Source: Cotesia glomerata (lineage: Eukaryota; Arthropoda; Insecta; Hymenoptera; Braconidae). Taken from it: DNA of 64,000 nt. A program made the translations under genes and the position numbers. Position 1 is the stretch's first letter. Each line of letters starts with the position of its first letter. The stretch is taken from NCBI RefSeq assembly GCF_020080835.1, contig NC_058159.1:558001-622000 (forward strand), given 5' to 3'. Shown here in pieces: positions 60,701-64,000 of this stretch. The notes below the pieces were generated by a model. That model was not told the DNA's origin. It did no database searches and saw only the letters and a program-made list of their open reading frames with translations.

Positions 60701-63700
60701 AATAACTAGTAAGGTTAAATATAATTTAAATATGAATATTTTATCTGAAATATTTTTAATCAAGTCATTGCTTTTTGAAATAATTATAACTAGTAACCTT
60801 GCAGTCACTATGTGACTGCCGTGACTTGTGAACAATAAATAAATAAAATTTTACTTTATTAAAAAATGACTTTCGTTAAATTGCACTGTACTTTCTTAAA
60901 TATTGATGTTTCTAAAGATATAAGCTCATCTTGATGTTACACTTATCAAGAGCTTTCATTTGAGTACCCACATGTTTTTTGATATATTTTTCATATACAA
61001 TATATATAAATATATAAAATATATGAAAAATTGATGTGGGTACTCAAATGAACGGTCTTGATGAGTATAATGTGAGGATGAGCTTATATTTTAAAAAATT
61101 TCAATAGTTTACAAGATACAAGGTCATTTCTTAATTATTGACATTTATAAAGATATAAGCTCATTCCGATGTTACATTCATCAAGAGCTTTCATTAGAGT
61201 ACCCACATGTATTTTTGATATATTTTTCATATATACATATAGATAATATATATAAATATATGAAAAATTGATGTGGGTACTCAAATGAAAGGTCTTGATG
61301 AGTATAATGTCAGGATGAGCTTATATTTTAAAAAATTTCAATAGTTCACAAGATACAAGGTCATTTCTTAATTATTGACATTTATAAAGATATAAGCTCA
61401 TTCCGATGTTACATTCATCAAGAGCTTTCATTAGAGTACCCACATGCATTTTTGATATATTTTTCATATATACATATAGATAATATATATAAATATATGA
61501 AAAATTGATGTGGGTACTCAAATGAACGGTCTTGATGAGTATAATGTGAGGATGAGCTTATATTTTAAAAAATTTCAATAGTTTACAAGATACAAGGTCA
61601 TTTCTTAATTATTGACATTTATAAAGATATAAGCTCATTCCGATGTTACATTCATCAAGAGCTTTCATTAGAGTACCCACATGCATTTTTGATATATTTT
61701 TCATATATACATATAGATAATATATATAAATATATGAAAAATTGATGTGGGTACTCAAATGAAAGGTCTTGATGAGTATAATGTCAGGATGAGCTTATAT
61801 TTTACAAAATTTCAATAGTTTACAAGATACAAGGTCATTTCTTAATTATTGACATTTATAAAGATATAAGCTCATTCCGATGTTACACTCATCAAGAGCT
61901 TTCATTAGAGTACCCACATGCATTTTTGATATATTTTTCATGTATACATATATATAATATATATAAATATATAAAATATATGAAAAATTGACGTGGGTAC
62001 TCAAATGAAAGGTCTTGATGAGTGTAACATCGAAATGAGCTTATATCTTAAAAAATATCAATAGTTCACACGATACAAGGTCATTTCTTAATCATTAAAG
62101 TAATAAAAAAACCGATTTTATCATATGACTATCCTGGACACAAAATTTTTGTTATTCTCTTAATAATATAGCTTATGAAAAATTCTTCTAAAGAATCTTA
62201 AAATAATACATATAAATCATGAAATGACATTCATATAAATTATACAATTAACTAAATAGAAAAATATGTGAATAGGGGATGTGTTTAACTATAAAATGTG
62301 TGTCATAAATTTACAAAGCATGATCATCTGATAAGAATGTAGATATTTGCAATGTTTGTTTGCTCTAATCTGGGTAAGCCACATTTGCACAAATGTCCTT
62401 TTGTCCCTTTCCCTTAATATCACCCTTACCTCCGGCAACCCACTTACTCTCCACGCAATCCTCGATTTACTTAATTCATATTCCGATGCAATAGCTTTAT
62501 CATGTAGTTTTTATTGTTATTATCATTATTAAAATCCTGGAACAAAAATGGAAAAAGAAAACATTTTTTTGCTTTTTTTTCGTATAGTTATCCAACCTAT
62601 GGGAAGGATGACTGGTGAGTTCCTGCATAATGTATTATAGACTTTTATAAAATGCAATTTAATAATAGTTGCATGAAGCACTAAAAAATTTATTATTTTT
62701 TTTTGTCAATAATTGTTTCTACGTACTTTTATAATTTATCTCTCACATAAGTTTAGTTTTTTCACTGTAATTTTTTTCAATTTTTTATAATAATGCATGA
62801 TATTATTAATGGTAAAATCAATTATGAGTACTAAATAAATTTTTTCATTTTTGACAATTTAGTAATTGTTTTAAATTTAATTAAAAATTTTTTTTAAAAA
62901 TGACTTTTTTTTTTGAAAAATTTGAAAATTAAATTTTTAATGAAAATAAAGTTAGCCGACATCTAAAAATTTTTATGATTTTTTTTATTAAAGAATTATT
63001 ACAAAAAAATAAAAAAAAATTTTTTTCAATGTTAAAAACTTCAAGTGCAATTTTTTAAAAATATTTTTTATAAATAAATTAATAAATTAAGCATAATAAA
63101 AAAATCAAAAATGTCGGCTCACTTTATTATTATAAATTTTTAATGTAAAAATAAATCATAAAAAATTTTAATTAAAATTTTGACATGTAAAAAAGTCTTT
63201 AAAAAATTTTTTAATTAAAACTCTGTTTTATTTTTACATAACCGAATTTCTAAAATTACATGACCATAATTATTACTGATTACAATTTATAAAAATGAAA
63301 AAATTATTTAATGAATTTTTGACTAGATATAAAATTAAAAAATTACAATTATCTTCACAGAAATTTTGGAAAATAACTGCTTGTTTTTTCAACAGTGTAT
63401 TAACAAAATTATTAAATAATATATCCCTGCTCTTAAAATTAATAGTAAATATTTTTATGCACTTAGTTTTTCAATAGTATAGATTTTTATGAAAAAAAAA
63501 TTTTAATTATTATTAAATAATAAATAAACAGCCGTCTAAAGTTTTGAAAATAAAAAAACTAAATTTATACTCAAATTTTTTCAGGGTTGGTTCAACTTAC
63601 ACGACATCGGGTCTAACGAACCCAAATATTGTGACAGCAAGTACCTATCCTCAAATGCTAAATTTGAGTCCAGACCAGGTGCAAGCTCTCTTACACCCAC

Positions 63701-63842
63701 AATCACCGGCGGCATCGGCGTTATTGTCTCACTCTCAGAGGCATACGCCACCTGCGCACAATGCGCATAATAATGCACATCCGAAAACTGCGGCGTATCC
63801 ACCACCGCTTATACCAGTTAACGGCAACTCAAATAATGCCAG
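35058..63842 (+). CDS. large gene of unrecognised family, 3' end beyond the window (five coding exons proposed)
   Basis: Proposed exons: 35058-35142, 52086-53491, 57190-57341, 62588-62614 and 63585-63842, all phase-compatible. They encode at least 642 residues and the frame is open at the right. The N-terminus is acidic (SFDEDVQIVRCHIEK), with VKQE at about 36-39 matching the SUMO-acceptor pattern. A core of about 230 residues (126-355) looks folded and conserved in character, with many aromatics and Cys (GWVSFEKVHIPYIFRGSEKY; YFPPGTGFEDYWP), interrupted by an Asn/Gly linker (239-254). The rest is Ser/Asn/Gln/Pro/Ala-rich and disordered, as in nuclear or transcription-related proteins. I do not recognise the family. 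The first intron is 17 kb. The link between exon 1 and exon 2 rests on phase and sequence character only. Confidence 0.7.
36371..36499. repeat. near-perfect 129-bp hairpin element
   Basis: Termini CCCTGTTTCAAATTTCC and GGAGATTTTCAACAGGG. The 43-bp arms (36,386-36,428 and 36,442-36,484; core ATCAAAAGCGACAAAAGCCA) differ at a single position. The loop is about 13 nt. Probably a young MITE; it could also transcribe as a long hairpin RNA. Confidence 0.8.
37985..38840 (+). repeat. diverged direct repeats, period about 141 bp
   Basis: TATAAAAGTTTTGAAAAACC recurs at 38,213 and 38,354, followed both times by TTAATGAAGACA and GATGCAAGATTGAATTTTAT. Partial copies lie at 37,985-38,070 and 38,755-38,830. 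Confidence 0.65.
39601..39663. repeat. (TA)n microsatellite
   Basis: About 30 uninterrupted TA dinucleotides. Confidence 0.95.
39767..39823 (-). CDS. candidate first exon on the minus strand with mitochondrial-type presequence
   Basis: On the minus strand, ATAACAAGATGGCC opens 19 codons, MAASRMFSTSIKRLQRALL, followed by donor CTG|GTGAGC in phase 0. The peptide is Arg/Ser-rich without acidic residues and can form an amphipathic helix, as in mitochondrial targeting sequences. The surroundings are GC-rich, like a promoter. No downstream exon was found on the minus strand, so the product is unknown. It would be nested in the 17-kb intron, antisense. Confidence 0.4.
40537..40550. promoter_or_regulatory. 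perfect palindrome TGGCAACGTTGCCA
   Basis: A 14-bp palindrome. Half-sites (TGGCAAC or GTTGCCA) recur nearby at about 40,072 and 40,139, and at 34,192. GCAACGTTGC recurs at about 40,491. Looks like a clustered binding motif; the factor is unknown to me. Confidence 0.4.
40695..40739 (+). other. GC-rich perfect stem-loop
   Basis: TGCGCAGAGCCC (40,695-40,706) pairs exactly with GGGCTCTGCGCA (40,728-40,739), loop 21 nt. Outer bases GGGGG and CCCCC can extend it with a bulge. It stands out in AT-rich surroundings. Confidence 0.6.
40860..42094 (+). other. intron sequence with AT-rich MITE copies
   Basis: 40,860-41,000 is GC-richer without a supportable exon. From about 41,455 to 42,010 there are copies of the GTTAGCCGACAT family in both orientations, including the terminal pair AAGTTAGCCGACATTT and AGATGTCGGCTAACTT. 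Confidence 0.55.
42095..42181 (-). CDS. candidate terminal exon on the minus strand
   Basis: Minus-strand acceptor TAATTTCAG|GATTTG is followed by 28 open codons with balanced composition, ending NYQNVGYWLDDFTP and TAA. A possible donor (ACTCG|GTGAGA) lies upstream at 42,308-42,310, but the frame there meets TAA after MSMEHE. So the preceding exon is unresolved. The family is not recognised. Confidence 0.38.
   Translation of the reverse strand, partial: DLTRAENADDVVTENYQNVGYWLDDFTP
42661..43020 (+). CDS. lone 119-codon ORF, Lys/Arg-rich then Asp/Asn-rich
   Basis: MPRKKSHLSSSKARARRKKI opens a strongly basic N-terminal helix. An acidic Asp/Glu run (about residues 66-78) and an Asn run follow. 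Stop TAA. A donor-like AGAG|GTAATC sits just before the stop, so it could be a first exon. The basic/acidic layout suggests a nuclear protein, but I recognise no family. It lies divergently from the candidate minus-strand exon at 42,095-42,181, within the 17-kb intron. It could be a transposon remnant. Confidence 0.42.
   Translation: MPRKKSHLSSSKARARRKKIYMLRKKQEELKEEFKNLAGNDDNLNELNDNKLTDLDNLIDRNVNDEDDDDEDDNDSNIDGTCAINNNNNKQLDTEDIEIVSIVESIQESSPSKPARGNR
43021..44914 (+). other. intron sequence
   Basis: AT-rich. I see no exon, RNA gene or clear repeat. Confidence 0.5.
45380..45821. mobile_element. TA-flanked non-autonomous DNA transposon inserted in a MITE
   Basis: The host MITE reads TTGCACTTA|...|TAAAGTTTTTCAAG around the insert, where other copies have CACTTATAGTTTTTCAAG uninterrupted. 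That gives a TA duplication, the mariner/Tc1 signature. The insert has short inverted ends AGGTAGTT and AACTACCA. It is GC-richer than its host and has no convincing ORF. Confidence 0.65.
46000..46190 (+). repeat. AT-rich repeat block, partner of 9,896-10,088
   Basis: Nearly identical by eye to the block at 9,896-10,088, including TGGTCAAGTGACTGCTA at the end. It suggests recent duplication or transposition. Confidence 0.7.
46256..46800 (+). promoter_or_regulatory. GC-rich island, possible alternative promoter/leader
   Basis: In the middle of the 17-kb intron, CG-rich sequence (GGTGGCGCGGTGG; GGTCGGTACCGCGAG) includes a 13-codon uORF with ten AGC serine codons (46,516-46,557) and GGCGACGAGTCGTCGACTCC. 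The pattern resembles the leader of the Bcl-2 family gene. It may be an alternative first exon of the large gene; no in-frame coding exon was found. Confidence 0.4.
46516..46557 (+). other. short uORF: Met-Asp-Arg followed by ten Ser
   Basis: ATG GAT CGG, ten AGC codons, TGA. It is created by an AGC microsatellite inside the GC island. Confidence 0.35.
47130..47430. repeat. AT-rich MITE copy split by a piggyBac-like MITE
   Basis: Left end AAAATGAAGTTAGCC, right end CTGGTAACTTCAGTGTCA. Landmark AAGTATAAGTGCAATTTTTT lies inside. Interrupted at 47,181-47,297. Confidence 0.6.
47185..47293. mobile_element. piggyBac-like MITE with TTAA target duplication
   Basis: Flanked by TTAA on both sides (47,181-47,184 and 47,294-47,297). 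Inverted ends CCCTTCGTTGGTCGCGC and GCGCGACCAGCAAAGGG. CCCTT ends plus TTAA are the piggyBac superfamily signature. 109 bp, no ORF. Confidence 0.8.
48205..48734. mobile_element. nested pair: inverted-repeat element containing an AT-rich MITE
   Basis: Outer arms GTGTTAAATACGGTCTACAC (from 48,205) and GTGTGGACCGTATTTAACAC (to 48,734) pair over 34 bp with about one mismatch. Inside, 48,283-48,676 is a copy of the GTTAGCCGACAT family. ATTATTTTAACACAAAGT occurs on both sides of the inner element. Confidence 0.7.
48780..52085 (+). other. last part of the 17-kb intron
   Basis: AT-rich with moderate patches. The 49,182-49,445 and 50,161-50,373 ORFs have no support as exons. A cluster of TTTCTTG(A/G)GCCAAGAAA-type short repeats lies at 49,960-50,120. 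No named repeat family. Confidence 0.45.
52086..53491 (+). CDS. unrecognised gene, coding exon 2 (main exon)
   Basis: Acceptor TATTGCAG|GGACTT, donor AAT|GTGAGT. 468 codons plus the two bases completing Arg29. It carries the conserved-looking core and the start of the low-complexity tail. The open frame also runs upstream of the acceptor, but that part (FFFLLPIA) is intronic polypyrimidine. Confidence 0.88.
53586..55101. repeat. composite inverted-repeat element with internal duplications
   Basis: Ends CACTAATAGAAGGATTTAGT (53,972) and ACTAAATCCTTCTATCAGTG (to 55,101) are inverted repeats. A roughly 380-bp block rich in ATTTAGTA motifs is directly duplicated (53,591-53,970 and 53,977-54,360). 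A second duplication at 54,358-54,670 carries TTTGCGCGCGC and CAATCACATCACGAATA. It lies in the intron after exon 2. The family is unknown. Confidence 0.6.
55102..57189 (+). other. intron sequence
   Basis: AT-rich, no exon seen. The last 500 bp include the second copy of a dispersed repeat (56,690-56,995). Confidence 0.5.
56690..56995. repeat. dispersed repeat, second of two copies
   Basis: Partner of 6,895-7,160: starts ACACTGAGAAAAAAAATTT, contains ATTATTTCTTCAGCTAATAA, ends AAATTAATTTCTTATTAC. Confidence 0.5.
57190..57341 (+). CDS. unrecognised gene, coding exon 3
   Basis: Acceptor GATCTAG|GCTTAT, donor TTGG|GTAAAT. 50 codons plus two bases, Gln/Pro/Thr-rich (AYQQPSRRAGGNGTAVPGQY). Continues the disordered tail. 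Confidence 0.85.
57714..58386. repeat. 670-bp imperfect palindrome carrying a degenerate tRNA
   Basis: The left arm 57,714-58,037 (324 nt) is the near-exact reverse complement of the right arm 58,101-58,386 (286 nt). The 38-nt difference is a deletion inside the tRNA-like part of the right arm (GCTTAAC|CGAGTCC). The spacer is 63 nt. It sits in the intron after exon 3, beside an (AAT)n tract. Confidence 0.85.
57955..58025 (-). pseudogene. tRNA-like sequence (tRNA-Thr-CGT-like, degenerate)
   Basis: On the minus strand, D arm, anticodon arm (stem TTTGG/CCAAA, loop CGCGTAA) and T arm (CCAGG TTCGAGT CCTGG) all fold. The A box TAGCTTAACTGG and B box GGTTCGAGTCC match the Pol III consensus. But the acceptor stem has a T-C mismatch and two wobbles, and position 33 is G rather than the invariant T. 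So it is probably a tRNA-derived element head or pseudogene rather than a working tRNA. Confidence 0.65.
58387..60789 (+). other. intron sequence
   Basis: Very AT-rich; I see no exon or structured repeat. Confidence 0.5.
60790..62172 (-). mobile_element. non-autonomous Helitron-like element, copy H (largest uninterrupted copy)
   Basis: Minus orientation. 3' end at 60,790: hairpin GCAGTCACATAGTGACTGC, AAGGTTA, CTAG|T. The 5' end is near 62,172, with TATATTATTAAGAGAATAAC shared with copies B and C (the leading TC is GC here). Five palindromic units lie inside, with spacing near 240 bp. In the intron before the proposed microexon. Confidence 0.73.
62588..62614 (+). CDS. unrecognised gene, proposed 27-nt microexon
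   Basis: Strong polypyrimidine tract and acceptor TTCGTATAG|TTATCC, then 27 nt, then donor CTG|GTGAGT. With the two bases left by exon 3 it reads GYPTYGKDD, and its last TG joins exon 5 to give W. Being 27 nt it could be skipped without frameshift, giving G in place of GYPTYGKDDW. Confidence 0.62.
62615..63584 (+). other. intron with AT-rich MITE
   Basis: A MITE copy of the GTTAGCCGACAT family at about 62,938-63,125 (AAAGTTAGCCGACATCT ... AAATGTCGGCTCACTTTA). The 63,295-63,477 ORF is A/T-rich chance sequence. Confidence 0.55.
63585..63842 (+). CDS. unrecognised gene, coding exon 5
   Basis: Acceptor TTTTTCAG|GGTTGG, donor CCAG|GTGATT. Residues about 557-642, VGSTYTTSGLTNPNIVTAST and NLSPDQVQALLHPQS, His/Pro/Ala-rich. 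The frame ends in a split codon, so further exons lie beyond the window. Confidence 0.85.
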
Positions 63843-64000
63843 GTGATTATTTTTTATTGATTATTTTATTAAAAAATAATCTTAATGTTAATATTTTTTT
63901 AAAACACTTTAATGTGATACAAATAAAACCCTAGTTTAATTATTCTAGAATTTTTTTAAGCACTCTAGATATCTTCAAAAAAATTTATTTTTAAGCTTTT
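63843..64000 (+). other. start of the next intron
   Basis: AT-rich sequence to the window edge; nothing else seen. Confidence 0.6.

Overview
The window is AT-rich eukaryotic DNA with spliced genes, typical insect short introns, GT-AG junctions and dense non-autonomous transposons. Gene content (a Bcl-2 family member, ariadne-1, a ULK3/Aduk-type kinase) and repeat style fit an insect, most likely a hymenopteran such as a parasitoid wasp. That placement is inference, not proven by the sequence. There are no bacterial operons, CRISPR arrays or viral genes.

Layout. 1-11,176: mostly repeats, with a possible terminal exon of a minus-strand gene at the very edge and the GC-richer 5' leader of the first clear gene. 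11,177-14,567 (+): a three-exon Bcl-2 family apoptosis regulator. 14,568-19,340: convergent intergenic region. 19,341-25,293 (-): ariadne-1, seven coding exons, an RBR E3 ubiquitin ligase, apparently complete at 508 residues. 25,294-27,838: divergent upstream region. 27,839-33,045 (+): ULK3-type kinase, eight exons, 476 residues, complete. 33,046-35,057: GC-richer upstream region. 35,058 to beyond the right edge (+): a large gene of unrecognised family whose 85-nt first coding exon is separated by a 17-kb intron from a 1.4-kb second exon, followed by smaller exons including a proposed 27-nt microexon. The 17-kb intron holds repeats, a lone 119-codon ORF and candidate minus-strand exons.

The dominant non-genic signal is one family of elements that I read as non-autonomous Helitrons. 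Intact copies start A|TC, end with a hairpin (GCAGTCACATAGTGACTGC) followed by CTAG or TTAG, and sit before a T. Their body consists of roughly 240-bp units that are themselves palindromic (GAGTACCCACAT ... ATGTGGGTACTC). Copies are at 2,313, 4,643, 7,163, 16,022, 19,770, 22,059 and 60,790, and a bare unit array sits in the Bcl-2 gene at 13,140. They make up nearly all of two ariadne-1 introns. One copy carries a nested LINE fragment with a 4-bp target duplication.

Other small inverted-repeat elements include a TTAA-flanked piggyBac-like MITE, a TA-flanked element, an element filled with ACGGTA repeats, nested inverted repeats, and a 670-bp palindrome holding a degenerate tRNA. The genes do not form a pathway. 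Their shared themes (apoptosis, ubiquitination, autophagy/abscission kinase) are probably coincidental neighbours.
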